Shown: positions 53,206 to 62,701, counted from the first letter of the stretch. The stretch: 64,000 nt of DNA from Sphingobium sp. AP49 (GCF_000281715.2 NZ_CP124576.1:2921501-2985500); one strand, 5' to 3'. A program made the numbers and translations. Notes: generated from the letters alone by a model not told the origin.

Positions 53206-53835
53206 TTATTCGCCGCGTCGGGTGAAACGGAAAACCGTTGCCGGCGGGAAGTTGCGGACCGTCTGGCCTGCACGCACCACATCGAGGTCCAGCTTGTCCA
53301 GCACCTCCCGGCTGACCGGCGGCCGCATCGAATAAGTGAACTGGACCAGGCTGCCGCCCGGCTTCAGCATGCGGAAGGCTTCCGACAATATGTCGACATG
53401 CATCGACCGATCCATCGCCAATAGCGGCAGGCCACTGACCACGGTCTGATATTCGCCCGGACCACCCGCGGCCGCGACCGAGACGATCTGCGCCGGCGTT
53501 TCCAGGATCGAGACATGCGGGAAATGCCGTCGCAGCCCACGCGCGAAGGCGGGATTGATCTCCACCACCTCCAGCATGTCGGCCGGCAGCCCGGTTTCCA
53601 ATATGGCGCGGGTAAACACCCCGGTGCCGCCGCCCAGTTCCAGCACGCGGCCGCCCTGCGGATCGATGCCCGCCACCATCAACCGCGCCAGATAGCGGCT
53701 GCTGGGCACGACCGACGCGGTCTGTCGCGGCTTCTTCACCCAGGCGGCAAGGAAATCGAGATATTCGGTGGCGCGGGCGCGAAACTCGCTGTTGGGCAGG
53801 GCGACTGCCCGGCTGCGCTTCGACTTGTGCTGCAT
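53206..53835 (-). CDS. PmtA-like phospholipid N-methyltransferase
   Basis: A 209-residue SAM-dependent methyltransferase. The SAM motif I is RVLELGGGTGVFTRAIL, preceded by KKPRQTASVVPSSRYLARLM, a region typical of PmtA-type enzymes that methylate phosphatidylethanolamine toward phosphatidylcholine. VSGLPLLAMD is the post-motif region and FTYSMRPPVS sits near the end. The protein is soluble with a basic N-terminus (KSKRSR), consistent with membrane association. PE as the substrate is the likeliest call; rRNA adenine methylation is the main alternative because the families are related. Confidence 0.8.
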   Translation of the reverse strand: MQHKSKRSRAVALPNSEFRARATEYLDFLAAWVKKPRQTASVVPSSRYLARLMVAGIDPQGGRVLELGGGTGVFTRAILETGLPADMLEVVEINPAFARGLRRHFPHVSILETPAQIVSVAAAGGPGEYQTVVSGLPLLAMDRSMHVDILSEAFRMLKPGGSLVQFTYSMRPPVSREVLDKLDLDVVRAGQTVRNFPPATVFRFTRRGE

Positions 53836-53920
53836 GGGCGAAATGCGACCGCTCCTTTCTGGTGCAGACCCCCCTTAGCGGGCCGGAGCGCCCCCGTCGA
53901 TTGGCTTAACAAGATTTCAT

Positions 53921-53946
53921 GCCGGACCGGCCACGGCCGGTCCGGC
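53921..53946 (-). terminator. GC hairpin after the dipeptidase gene
   Basis: GCCGGACCGGCC and GGCCGGTCCGGC are complementary with almost no loop, nine bases past the dipeptidase stop. There is no clear T-run, so it is a probable rather than proven terminator. Confidence 0.55.
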
Positions 53947-53954
53947 CAATCGCA

Positions 53955-55196
53955 TTATTTGCCCTTGCCGGCTTCGGCTGCGGCCAGCACGCGCAGCACG
54001 TTGCCGGACCAGATTTTCTGTACGTCCGCCTCGCTATAACCCGCCTTCAGCAGCGCGTCGGTGATCTTGGGCAGGTCGACCACATCCTCCATGCCGACGA
54101 CGCCGCCGCCGCCATCCCAATCCAGGCCGATGCCGACATGATCGGGGCCGACGACCTTGAGCGCATGCAGCATATGCGCCATGAAATCATCGAAGGTCGG
54201 TCGGTCGGTATCGGGATAGAGCTTGTCGATCTCCTGCCGCTTGGCGAGCATCGCGGCCCGCGCCTCGGGCGAAATCTTCGCGTCCTCGCGCATCTGGCTA
54301 TAGAGCGCCATCAGCGCCTTCTGCCGTTCCGGATTGGGCTTGGACGCGCGCAGATAGGCGCCATAGGCGTTCATCTGGATGACCCCGCCCTTGGCCGCCA
54401 GGGCTTTCAGATGCTCGTCATCGATGTTGCGCGGATGGTCATAGACCGCCTTGCAGCCCGAATGGGTCAGCAGCACCGGCGTGGTCGACAGCGCCAGCAG
54501 ATCGTCCAGCACCTGGTCGCTGCTGTGCGATGCGTCGGGCACGATGCCGAGGCGATTCATTTCCTTCAGCAATTCCTTGCCAAGCGGGCTGAGGCCGCCA
54601 TAGCGCGGCTTCTTCGACGGATCGGTCGAACTGTCGGCGAACTGGTTATGCGCGAAATGGGCAAAGCCTGACACGCGCACGCCCATGTCGTAGAATGTCT
54701 TGATCAGCGAGACATCCTCGCCCAGCGGATAGGCATTTTCGATCGACATATAGACGATCCGCTTGCCCGCCGCCGCGATCGGTGCGGCATCCTTTGCCTC
54801 CAGCGCCAGCGCGAAATTATCGGGGTCGGCCGCCACCATCGATCGGATCGACATGCCGCGCAGCAGCGCGAAATCGCGCGCCTTGCGGAAGCCCTCGATC
54901 GTCAGCGGCCCCTGCCCCGTATAGATCGCCCAGAAACCGCCATCCAGGCCGCCCTTCTTCATGCGCGGCAGGTCGACCTGGGTATAGTCGCTATGGACGC
55001 CATGCTCCTCGTCGATCGACCAGTCGGGCAGGTCGAGCGAGGCAGGCGTATCGAGATGGCTGTCGAGGGTGATCAGCTTCTGGTGCAGCTGATAGACCTG
55101 TTTCGACACGCCCCCAGACGCAGATTTTGGTTGCGCCTGTGTCGTAACCGGGAGCAGCGCGACCAGCGCCGCTCCCATCAGATAAATATTCCGCAT
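53955..55196 (-). CDS. Exported membrane dipeptidase (M19, renal dipeptidase family)
   Basis: A 413-residue Zn dipeptidase. The signal peptide (RNIYLMGAALVALLPVTTQAQ) is followed by the metal motif LDSHLDTP (His47, Asp49), MSIENAYPLG (bridging Glu), LLTHSGCKAVYDHPRN and VGIGLDWDGGGGVVG. M19 enzymes hydrolyse dipeptides, often with D-residues at the C-terminus, in the periplasm. The ATG shares one base with the preceding TonB receptor's stop (TGATG at 55194-55198), so receptor and enzyme are co-translated and probably form an import-and-hydrolysis pair for peptides. Confidence 0.92.
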   Translation of the reverse strand: MRNIYLMGAALVALLPVTTQAQPKSASGGVSKQVYQLHQKLITLDSHLDTPASLDLPDWSIDEEHGVHSDYTQVDLPRMKKGGLDGGFWAIYTGQGPLTIEGFRKARDFALLRGMSIRSMVAADPDNFALALEAKDAAPIAAAGKRIVYMSIENAYPLGEDVSLIKTFYDMGVRVSGFAHFAHNQFADSSTDPSKKPRYGGLSPLGKELLKEMNRLGIVPDASHSSDQVLDDLLALSTTPVLLTHSGCKAVYDHPRNIDDEHLKALAAKGGVIQMNAYGAYLRASKPNPERQKALMALYSQMREDAKISPEARAAMLAKRQEIDKLYPDTDRPTFDDFMAHMLHALKVVGPDHVGIGLDWDGGGGVVGMEDVVDLPKITDALLKAGYSEADVQKIWSGNVLRVLAAAEAGKGK

Positions 55197-57574
55197 CAGA
55201 TTTCGCCCGAGATGGTGAACTGGAAGGTGCGTGGGGACAGCGGCCGGAAGGCGCCATCACCCGTCACCGAGGAGGAGATGAAGGACAGCGTATCCTTGTC
55301 GAAGATATTGTCGACGTTGAAACGCGCCTTGATGCTCTTCACCGGGCCAAAGCTCCAGCCATCGCCAATGTCCACATAGCCGCTGAACACGGTATAGGCC
55401 GGCACGCTCGACCCGGCGGTGTTGGTGAAGGTCGACCAGCGCTTCGACGTATATTTGCCGGTGATGTTCGCGACCAGCCAGCTTGCCGGCTCGATCGTGA
55501 CGCCACCGCTGACGATCCATTTGGCGCTGTCCGGGATATATTTGCCGGAAGTCGCATAGGTGACCGATGCGACGATATCATCCTGGAACTTGGCATTATT
55601 ATAGGTGACGTTGGCGTTGGCATAGGCCAGGCCGTTGAGGAAGGCCGGCTTGTAGGTACCGGCCGCCTCGACGCCATAGGATTCGACCCGACCGACATTC
55701 TGGTAGAAGGTTTCGGTGGTGCTGCCACCGCCTTCCTGGAAGGTCGTGATCGACTGGATGCGGTTCTTGAACTTGGTGTAATAGCCCGCGATCGAGGCAT
55801 AGACCTGCCCCTGGTTGGTACGGAAGCCGATTTCCATATTCTGCGAACGTTCCGCCTTGGGCTGGGGCACCAGCGCGGCGCTGCCCGGACGGGTCACGGC
55901 ATAGATGTCGTCCATGCCCTTGGGCAGGGCCATCGTCTCGGCATAGGAGGCGAAGACCTGGCTGCGCCCGTCGATCTTGTAGAGCAGGCCGGCCATCGGC
56001 AGGAACATGTCGCTATAATGGGCGGTGTTGTACTGCGGCCCCCAGCCCGCGACCGCGACGCCGCCGACGACACGATAATAGTCGTCAAAATCGCGATAGC
56101 CACCCAGGCGATAGTCGAGCATCAGCCCCTTGAAGCCGGCGTCCAGCACCAGCCGGTCGTCCATCAGCTTGAGCGTATCCTTGAGGAATATCTGCAGCGT
56201 GTTGCGTTCCGAGCGATAGTCGCGGCGCAGATAGACCAGCTCGTCCAGATTGGGCTCGCCGTCGGGCGCGCCGTCCAGCGTGTTGTAGCGGGCCTGGGTG
56301 CGATGATATTTATCGACCTCGGCCCAGATGCCGCCTTCCACGGCATTGTTGCCGCTTTCCCAGTGCAGCTTGCTGGTAACGCCATAGCGGTCGCCGCCCA
56401 CGCCCGACCGGCCATATTGGACGCCCTTGGGCGCGGTCACGCCCAGGCCCACTGCCGCCTGCGGCGTATAGCGGCCCAACGAGTTGGTATAGCTGTCGGG
56501 CGAGACGCCATAGCCATTTTTGTCCTCATAATAGAGGGTCGTTTCCGCCCAGACGCCGTCGGCGATCCCGACATGGAAGGTGCCGCCATAGAGCTTGTCC
56601 TTCCGCACGTTGATCGCGAGGTTGTAGACGTTGGTATAGTTGGCGTTGGAATAATAGACGCCCGGGACGGTCGGCGCGAAGCCCGGCGTCGTATTGGGTA
56701 CATTCTCGATATAGGCGAAGTCGCGGCCGCAGGCGCCGACCACGCTGGTCGTGGTGCAATTATACTGGGCGCGGGTGATGGTGGGCGAGTCATAGTCGAA
56801 AAAGTCGTTCGACACGAACTTGAAGCGCGCCCAGCTATCGCCGCCCAGATCCGCGTGAATCTGCCCTTCCCAATGTTCGCGATCGACCGAACCGGGGCCG
56901 CGCCACAAATCACTGTCCAGCTTGGTACGGCTGACATAGGCCTTGAACGGCCCCACCCGGCCCGTGCTGGCGCGGATGAATGTGCGCTTCATATTATTGT
57001 CGCCAAAGCTCTGCGACACGAACAGGCCCATCTCCTCCTGCGGGGCGATGCTGTTATACTGCACCACCGGGCCAAGGCTGGAATAGCTGGGCAGGCCGAC
57101 GTCGGCGGCACCGACCGATGCTTCCACCACGCCCAGATTTTCATTGTCGACATAGCGGAAGACCGGGCTGCCGCCGAAGGCGTCGCTGCGGCCGGTCGGA
57201 ATGCCGTCGACCACGAAGCCGATCTGGTCGAGGTTGAAGGCGCGGGTCTGGACGCTGTTGCCAAATTCATAGAGGCCCAGCGCACCGTCGGTCTGGACGT
57301 TGAAGCCGGGGAGCTGTTCCAGCATCTTCAGCCCCGAAATGCCCGACGGCGCCGACAGCAGCGCCTCGCGCGTGACGGCCACGACATTGCTGATCTTGTC
57401 TTCGCCGATCGCTTCCGACGATTGCGAGATGCGGCGACCGGTCACCGTGATCGTGCCATCCTCGTTGGCCGGCGCAGGTTCCTGTGCCCAGGCGGCGGAG
57501 GACAGCGCCCCCGTGCAGCAGGCAAGCAGCAGGGTGGCGCGAAACGCGCGGGAAACGGGCGAAATCGAAGGCAT
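55196..57574 (-). CDS. TonB-dependent receptor coupled to a dipeptidase
   Basis: A 792-residue outer-membrane receptor. The signal peptide ends near SSAAWAQ; a TonB-box-like GTITVTGRR segment, plug domain (KISNVVAVTREALLSAPSGISGLKMLEQLPGFNVQTDG) and beta-barrel follow, ending TFQFTISGEI. A lone Cys pair in NCTTTSVVGACGRD sits in an extracellular loop. The plug's FNLDQIGFVVDGIPTGRSD differs from the siderophore type. Overlap with the M19 dipeptidase suggests import of small peptides. A TACAAT element upstream could be its -10. Confidence 0.9.
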   Translation of the reverse strand: MPSISPVSRAFRATLLLACCTGALSSAAWAQEPAPANEDGTITVTGRRISQSSEAIGEDKISNVVAVTREALLSAPSGISGLKMLEQLPGFNVQTDGALGLYEFGNSVQTRAFNLDQIGFVVDGIPTGRSDAFGGSPVFRYVDNENLGVVEASVGAADVGLPSYSSLGPVVQYNSIAPQEEMGLFVSQSFGDNNMKRTFIRASTGRVGPFKAYVSRTKLDSDLWRGPGSVDREHWEGQIHADLGGDSWARFKFVSNDFFDYDSPTITRAQYNCTTTSVVGACGRDFAYIENVPNTTPGFAPTVPGVYYSNANYTNVYNLAINVRKDKLYGGTFHVGIADGVWAETTLYYEDKNGYGVSPDSYTNSLGRYTPQAAVGLGVTAPKGVQYGRSGVGGDRYGVTSKLHWESGNNAVEGGIWAEVDKYHRTQARYNTLDGAPDGEPNLDELVYLRRDYRSERNTLQIFLKDTLKLMDDRLVLDAGFKGLMLDYRLGGYRDFDDYYRVVGGVAVAGWGPQYNTAHYSDMFLPMAGLLYKIDGRSQVFASYAETMALPKGMDDIYAVTRPGSAALVPQPKAERSQNMEIGFRTNQGQVYASIAGYYTKFKNRIQSITTFQEGGGSTTETFYQNVGRVESYGVEAAGTYKPAFLNGLAYANANVTYNNAKFQDDIVASVTYATSGKYIPDSAKWIVSGGVTIEPASWLVANITGKYTSKRWSTFTNTAGSSVPAYTVFSGYVDIGDGWSFGPVKSIKARFNVDNIFDKDTLSFISSSVTGDGAFRPLSPRTFQFTISGEI

Positions 57575-57906
57575 AGTGGCTCCCTGTAGACCCCTTATGG
57601 GGCGGTTATGCGCCGATCAGGGGCGCGCGCCTCACCAGGCTTCGCGCCGCTTTCCTCTCCAGTTGTCATTGTACCCGTACGCCCTTTGCAGCGGTGGGTG
57701 GAGGCGTTGCTCCGTTGCCATCTGAAACGAGGTGTCCGGGAAAATCCACCACGCGCTTATGATGATTTCTTAAGCGGAATGAACTGGATCAATGGGTTAG
57801 CCCATACGATCCGCACGGGGGGTCAGATGCACAGCAAAAACCCTCCCCAGACAGATACCGGGGAGGGTCCGAAAGCTGGCCGTCACATGGAGCTGAAGGA
57901 ACGGCG
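57575..57906. other. 332-base gap: receptor promoter side and a terminator
   Basis: No gene is seen. The part next to the receptor (to about 57680) carries a candidate minus-strand -10 (TACAAT) beside a GTACCCGTAC repeat; the middle is AT-richer DNA without a recognised motif; the right end holds the terminator of the enoyl-CoA hydratase gene at 57836-57868. Confidence 0.5.
57836..57868 (-). terminator. Intrinsic terminator of the enoyl-CoA hydratase gene
   Basis: Read on the minus strand, ACCCTCCCC pairs with GGGGAGGGT across an 11-base loop and runs into TTTTT. It lies about 40 bases past the stop at 57907. Confidence 0.9.
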
Positions 57907-58683
57907 TCAGCGCCCCTTCCAGACGCCCGGACGCTTTTCGACGAAGGCCGTCATGCCCTCCTTCTTGTCCTCGGTCGCGGTCAATATCTGGAACAGGCGG
58001 CGTTCGGTCAGGATACCCTGGGCCAGGTTGGTCTCGAAGGCGATGTTGACCATTTCCTTGTTCACCATCGCCGCCATCGGCGGCATCGCGGCGATCGCGG
58101 CCGCCGTCTTGAGCGCGTCGTCCAGCAGCTCGGCCGCCGGGACGATCCGCGCCACCAGTCCCGCACGCTCGGCTTCCTCGGCCCCCATCATCCGCCCGGT
58201 CAAACACATTTCCATCGCCTTGGCCTTGCCGACCGCGCGGGTCAGGCGCTGCGACCCGCCCATGCCCGGAGCCACGCCCAGCTTGACTTCAGGCTGGCCG
58301 AACTTGGCCGTATCTGCCGCCAGGATGAAGTCCGCCATCATCGCCAGCTCACAACCGCCGCCCAGCGCAAAGCCGGCGACCGCCGCGATCCACGGCTTGC
58401 GCGTAGCAACCACCTTGGTCTGCCAGTCGGAGAAGAAATCCTGCAGGAAAAAGTCCGCCCCCTCCTTGTCGACCATTTCCTTGATGTCCGCGCCAGCGGC
58501 AAAGGCCTTCTCGCTGCCGGTCAGCACCGCGCAATGCTGGGACGGGTCGGCATCATAGGCGGCGAAGGCGGCGCCCAGATCGGCCAGGACCTGGCTGTTG
58601 AGCGCATTGAGCGCCTGCGGCCGGTTGAGCGTGATCAGCGTCACCGCATCGCGCTGTTCCACCAGGATCGTTTCATATGCCAT
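57907..58683 (-). CDS. Enoyl-CoA hydratase
   Basis: A 258-residue crotonase with both catalytic Glu positions present: [17 protein letters not shown] and [19 protein letters not shown]. The oxyanion-hole motif is [11 protein letters not shown], and the C-terminal part ends [17 protein letters not shown] as in EchA/PaaF-type enzymes. It hydrates trans-2-enoyl-CoA in beta-oxidation or phenylacetate-like pathways. It stands alone between the receptor promoter region and the pteridine reductase gene; its short upstream gap (84 bases) holds its promoter. Confidence 0.93.
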   Translation of the reverse strand: MAYETILVEQRDAVTLITLNRPQALNALNSQVLADLGAAFAAYDADPSQHCAVLTGSEKAFAAGADIKEMVDKEGADFFLQDFFSDWQTKVVATRKPWIAAVAGFALGGGCELAMMADFILAADTAKFGQPEVKLGVAPGMGGSQRLTRAVGKAKAMEMCLTGRMMGAEEAERAGLVARIVPAAELLDDALKTAAAIAAMPPMAAMVNKEMVNIAFETNLAQGILTERRLFQILTATEDKKEGMTAFVEKRPGVWKGR

Positions 58684-58767
58684 TGCCGTCTCCCTAAGCT
58701 ACGAGCGCCGAACTATGTCGGCCAAGAACGGATCGCCAGCCTTTGCGGCCCGGCGATTTTGCCGATC

Positions 58768-59631
58768 CTATCGGCAAAGATGCATGAAATCGCGGTCGTA
58801 GCTGCGCAGATGCGCGCCGCCATCGACATAGAGGGTCTGGCCGGTCACCGCGCTCGCCCCGGCCAGATAGAGCACCGCCTGCGCGATCTGCTCGGCCTGG
58901 GGCAGCCGGGCGAGCGGCATCATCTGTTCCAGACGCGCCATCTGGTCCGCGTCATAATCGGGCGTGGCGATGGTCAGGCCGGGCGCGACCGCATTGACCC
59001 GGACCTGGGGCGCCAGGCTGCTGGCAGCGGTGCGGGTGAGGCCGGCGAGCGCCAGCTTGGACAGCGTGTAAGCCAGCTGGTCGCCATGGGGATGGTCGAT
59101 CCGCTGGTCGAGGATGTTGACGATGCAACGATCGCCGGTTCCCGCCGGCACCGTCGCGAACGCCTTGGTCAACAAGGTCGGTGCGGCGCAATTGACCGCA
59201 TAATGGCGCATCAGATCATCGGCGGTGACGCTGTCGATCCGGTCCTGGCCGAAGATCGCGGCGCTATTGACCAGCAGGTCGGGCGGGCGGCCGAAGCGTT
59301 CCGCGACCTGTGCGACCAGCTCCTCGGCGGCCTCGGGGTCGGCGAAGTCGACGACGAACCCCTCCCATTCGGTGCCATGTGCCTCCAGCGCGAGCGCCAG
59401 GTGAGAATCGAGCCGCGTGTCATGGCTGCCGTGGATGGCCAGCGAATAGCCCGCCGCCGCCAATGCGCCAGAGATGATGCCGCCCAGCCGGCGATGACCG
59501 CCGGTCACCAGCGCCAGCCGGCGCGAAGCCAGCGGCAGCGGCCCGGTCGGGCCTGCATCCTTCTTCGCCCCCCCGATCGGGCGATAGGCGGGCTCGCCGC
59601 CCTCTTCCTGTTCGGTCACCCCTTCGCTCAC
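58768..59631 (-). CDS. Pteridine reductase-type SDR (FolM/PTR1-like)
   Basis: A 287-residue short-chain dehydrogenase. The cofactor loop is TGGHRRLG (residues 43-50), matching the TGxxxRxG pattern of pteridine reductases rather than the usual TGxxxGxG. The catalytic set is Asp175, Tyr188 and Lys192, with Asp replacing the usual Ser and the same Asp-to-Tyr spacing as PTR1. It probably reduces dihydropterins or dihydrofolate with NADPH. The GTG at 59631 overlaps the folE stop (GTGA); GTG 59619 is an alternative. Coupling to folE strongly supports a pterin role. Confidence 0.85.
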   Translation of the reverse strand: MSEGVTEQEEGGEPAYRPIGGAKKDAGPTGPLPLASRRLALVTGGHRRLGGIISGALAAAGYSLAIHGSHDTRLDSHLALALEAHGTEWEGFVVDFADPEAAEELVAQVAERFGRPPDLLVNSAAIFGQDRIDSVTADDLMRHYAVNCAAPTLLTKAFATVPAGTGDRCIVNILDQRIDHPHGDQLAYTLSKLALAGLTRTAASSLAPQVRVNAVAPGLTIATPDYDADQMARLEQMMPLARLPQAEQIAQAVLYLAGASAVTGQTLYVDGGAHLRSYDRDFMHLCR

Positions 59632-60236
59632 GAGGCGATGAGCTTCAGCACTTCCTCGCGCGACTTTTCGTCGTCGCGGAAGACGCCGAGCATGCGGCTG
59701 GTCTTCATGATGACATTGGGGGTGCGCACGCCGCGCCCGGTCATGCAGCCATGGGTCGCCTCGATCACCACGGCGACGCCCTGGGGCTTCAAATGTTCCC
59801 AGATGCAGTTGGCGACTTCGGAGGTCAGCCGTTCCTGTACCTGCAACCGGTTGGCATAAGCGTGCAGCACACGGGCCAGCTTGGAAATGCCGACCACATA
59901 ATCGCCCGGCAGATAGGCGATATGCGCCTTGCCTACGATCGGCGCCATATGATGTTCGCAATGCGACTGGAACGGAATATCCTTCAGCAGCACGACATCG
60001 TCATAGCCGCCCACTTCGTGGAAGATGCGCGAAAGATGATAGGCCGGATCATCATGATAGCCGCGGCAATATTCGCGCCAGGCGCGCGCAACGCGCTCAG
60101 GCGTTTCCAGCAACCCCTCACGCTCGGGCATATCGCCCGACCAGCGGATCAGGGTACGGATCGCCTCGGACACTTCGGCCGGGACGGGCTCCTTGGAACC
60201 TTCGCCTACGGTTTCCGCATCTGGATCAAATACCAT
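59628..60236 (-). CDS. folE: GTP cyclohydrolase I
   Basis: A 202-residue enzyme that converts GTP to 7,8-dihydroneopterin triphosphate, the first step of folate and tetrahydropterin synthesis. Zn ligands are Cys93 and His96 in PFQSHCEHHMAP and Cys164 in HGCMTGRGV. Other marks are LLETPERVARAWREY and ISKLARVLHAYANRLQVQERL. ATG 60236 follows AAGGAGT. It is the first gene of a two-gene operon with the pteridine-reductase-like SDR. Confidence 0.96.
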   Translation of the reverse strand: MVFDPDAETVGEGSKEPVPAEVSEAIRTLIRWSGDMPEREGLLETPERVARAWREYCRGYHDDPAYHLSRIFHEVGGYDDVVLLKDIPFQSHCEHHMAPIVGKAHIAYLPGDYVVGISKLARVLHAYANRLQVQERLTSEVANCIWEHLKPQGVAVVIEATHGCMTGRGVRTPNVIMKTSRMLGVFRDDEKSREEVLKLIAS

Positions 60237-60390
60237 GAACAGGGCCACTCCTTCTTTGTCGGCCCCGGCATATGGAGATTGTGTCCCGATATGGCCAGCC
60301 CTTTTGCCCGGCTGGACACAACATCGCTCCGGTGGCAAATCGTTGGTTAACGGGAACGCACAATAGCAAAATGGCATTTACAACACGATC

Positions 60391-60987
60391 ATGCGCACTG
60401 AACGCATAGCAGCCGTCCTGCTGGCAGCCGGCTTGTCCACCCGCTTTGGCGAGGAAGACAAGCTGATGGCCGACCTGCGTGGCAAGCCGGTCGCCGCACA
60501 CACGCTGGAAACCGTCGCCTCGATGGCCTTTGCCGAACTGGTCGCGGTGGTCCGGCCGATCCAGTTCGCGCCGGTGCTGCATCGCAAGCTTGACCGGCGC
60601 GGCTATGACATCCTGGTCAACGACCATGCCGAGGAAGGCATATCCGGCAGCATCCGCCTGGCGGTCGCGCATCTGATGGACAAGCGCAAGGTACGCGGCA
60701 TCCTGATCTGCCTGGCCGACATGCCCGACGTGCCGCAGACCCATTATAACCATATCTGCATGGCGGCCGAGGACATCCGTTCGGTGGTCGCCAGCACCGA
60801 TGGCTTCTCCTCCTCGCCGCCTGCCTTCATCGGCCGCAAGCATTTCCCCGAACTGCTGGCGCTCAGGGGCGACCAGGGTGCCCGTGCGCTGTTAAGCCAC
60901 GGCATCCAGATCGAGACGATCGGCAATGTGCTGCACGACATCGACACACCGGAAGATCTGGGCCGCCCGCCGGTAACCCCGGTTTAG
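60391..60987 (+). CDS. MobA-like nucleotidyltransferase (MocA-type)
   Basis: A 198-residue nucleotidyltransferase. LLAAGLSTRFGEEDKLMADLRGKP is the NTP-binding motif of the MobA/MocA/CofC group; LICLADMPDVPQTHYNHI holds the metal-binding Asp; PPAFIGRKHFPELLALRGDQGARALL and DIDTPEDL complete the fold. MocA adds CMP to molybdopterin; related enzymes act on other cofactors. No molybdoenzyme gene is adjacent. Its stop overlaps the convergent MFS gene's stop by three bases. Confidence 0.88.
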   Translation: MRTERIAAVLLAAGLSTRFGEEDKLMADLRGKPVAAHTLETVASMAFAELVAVVRPIQFAPVLHRKLDRRGYDILVNDHAEEGISGSIRLAVAHLMDKRKVRGILICLADMPDVPQTHYNHICMAAEDIRSVVASTDGFSSSPPAFIGRKHFPELLALRGDQGARALLSHGIQIETIGNVLHDIDTPEDLGRPPVTPV

Positions 60988-62654
60988 GTCGAGCGGGTCG
61001 GATCGGTCAGGCCGTCGCCCATTTCGCGCGGATCGGGCGCGCGGCTCAGCGGCAGCGACCCGGTCTGGCGTTCCAGCATGCGATGCACCACCGGCAGCTT
61101 GCCCCCGCTATGGAGCGCGTGGATAGCCTCACTGTTGGTGATGTCGGCGATGGTGCGCCGCTGGTTGTGGCGGACATAGTCGAGCCAGGTCGACACATGA
61201 TAGCGCTCGACCCACAATTCCGGATCCCCCAGGTCGCGCATCAGCGACCAGCCATGGGCACCGTCGCGCAGGCGGATGCGCCGGCGCTCGCTCATCGCGC
61301 TCAGGAACGGCACCACCGATCCGGCCGGAATGCGATATTCGATGGTGATCACCACCGGGCCGCTGCGCGGCTCCACCGGCACCGCCGTCTCCGGCTCGCG
61401 CCAGCGGTTCTGCAGGTCCAGATTATCGTCGCCGGTCTGCGGCAGCGGCCGGATCAGGCCGATCATCGCGGCGACGAACTGGACCCCGGCAGACGCATAG
61501 AGCGCCATGTCGACGCCATGCTCCTCCGCCAGATTGCCGAACAGCCAGGCGCCGATCGCCATGCCACCGAAGGCGGTCATCTGGTAGATGGCGACCGCGC
61601 GGGCGACCACCCAGCGCGGCGCCGACATCTGCACCGACACGTTGAAGGTCGACAGCGCCATCACCCAACCCGCACCGGCGAGCAGATAGCCCAGCAGTGC
61701 CAGCGCCAGATAGCCCGATGCGGCGGTGATCGCCGTGCCCGCCGCCAGCGCCAGCGCCGCCGACCGCACGATCGCCTCGATCGAGAAGCGCGCGCGCAAC
61801 CGCCGGGTCGACAATGCGCCCGCGACCGCGCCGACACCGAACGCGCCGCTGGTGAGGCCAAAGGTCAGCGCCCCGCCGCCCAGCATGTCGCGCGCGACCA
61901 GCGGCATCAGCGCCGACACTGCGCTCGCGCCGATGCCAAAGGCACCCCCGCGCAACAACACCAGCTGGATCTTGGGCGACATCGAGACATAACGGACACC
62001 GGCCCACATCGCGACGCCCAGCCGCTCGCGCGGCAGCAGCTTGGGCGGCAGGTCCGGTCGCCAGCGCGACAACACCACGACCAGGCCGATATAGCTGACC
62101 GCATTGGCCAGGAACGCCGCCGCCGCGCCCGCCGCCGCGACGATCACGCCGCCCAGTGCCGGCCCGGTGCTGCGCGCGAGGTTAAAGCCCATGCTGTTCA
62201 TCGCAACAGCGCTCGGCAACACATTGCGCGGCACCATGTCGCCAACCGACGCCTGCCAGGCCGGGCCGTTCACCGCCGTCGCGCACCCGATCAGGAAGGT
62301 GAAGCCCAGCAACGTCCAGGGCGTTACCGCCCCCAGCCAGGCGACCAGCGCAAGCGCGGTCGACACCAGCAGCATGACGATCTGGCAGATCATCATCACC
62401 TTGCGCCGGTCCAGATTGTCGGCGACCGCCCCGGCCCAGAGCGACAGCAGCATGATCGGCAGCGTCGTGGATGCCGGCACCAGCGCCACCAGCACGGGCG
62501 AGGCGGACAGCGACGTCATCATCCAGGCCGCACCGACCGACTGGATCAACCCGCCGAAATTGGACGCCAGGCTCGCGATCCAGATCGCGCGGAAGATAGG
62601 AACGGCAAAGGGCGAGGAAGGCTGGGGGGACTCGGTGTCAGGCACGAAAACCAT
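60984..62654 (-). CDS. MFS exporter (MFS_3/EntS-like) with a C-terminal soluble domain
   Basis: A 556-residue transporter. Eleven to twelve helices (to about residue 400) follow the MFS_3 pattern: ASLASNFGGLIQSVGAAWMM, the LWAGAVADNLDRRKVM loop between helices 2 and 3, and WQASVGDMVPRNVLPSAVAMNSMGFNLARSTGPALGG. A roughly 140-residue soluble tail starts VVITIEYRIPAGSVVPFLSAM and ends after PLSRAPDPREMG; it looks like a ferredoxin-like alpha/beta fold. ATG 62654 is used; the preceding codon TTG is less likely. EntS relatives export siderophores, but the substrate here is unknown. Confidence 0.88.
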   Translation of the reverse strand: MVFVPDTESPQPSSPFAVPIFRAIWIASLASNFGGLIQSVGAAWMMTSLSASPVLVALVPASTTLPIMLLSLWAGAVADNLDRRKVMMICQIVMLLVSTALALVAWLGAVTPWTLLGFTFLIGCATAVNGPAWQASVGDMVPRNVLPSAVAMNSMGFNLARSTGPALGGVIVAAAGAAAAFLANAVSYIGLVVVLSRWRPDLPPKLLPRERLGVAMWAGVRYVSMSPKIQLVLLRGGAFGIGASAVSALMPLVARDMLGGGALTFGLTSGAFGVGAVAGALSTRRLRARFSIEAIVRSAALALAAGTAITAASGYLALALLGYLLAGAGWVMALSTFNVSVQMSAPRWVVARAVAIYQMTAFGGMAIGAWLFGNLAEEHGVDMALYASAGVQFVAAMIGLIRPLPQTGDDNLDLQNRWREPETAVPVEPRSGPVVITIEYRIPAGSVVPFLSAMSERRRIRLRDGAHGWSLMRDLGDPELWVERYHVSTWLDYVRHNQRRTIADITNSEAIHALHSGGKLPVVHRMLERQTGSLPLSRAPDPREMGDGLTDPTRST

Positions 62655-62701
62655 CAAGCGGATTTAGGAACTTGGGTCAAACCCGCGACTCACCCTTTGG
62701 T

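Noticed and set aside
60984..60987. Overlapping stop codons of the convergent MobA-like and MFS genes as a regulatory feature
   Set aside because: A three-base convergent overlap is common in compact genomes and needs no special explanation.
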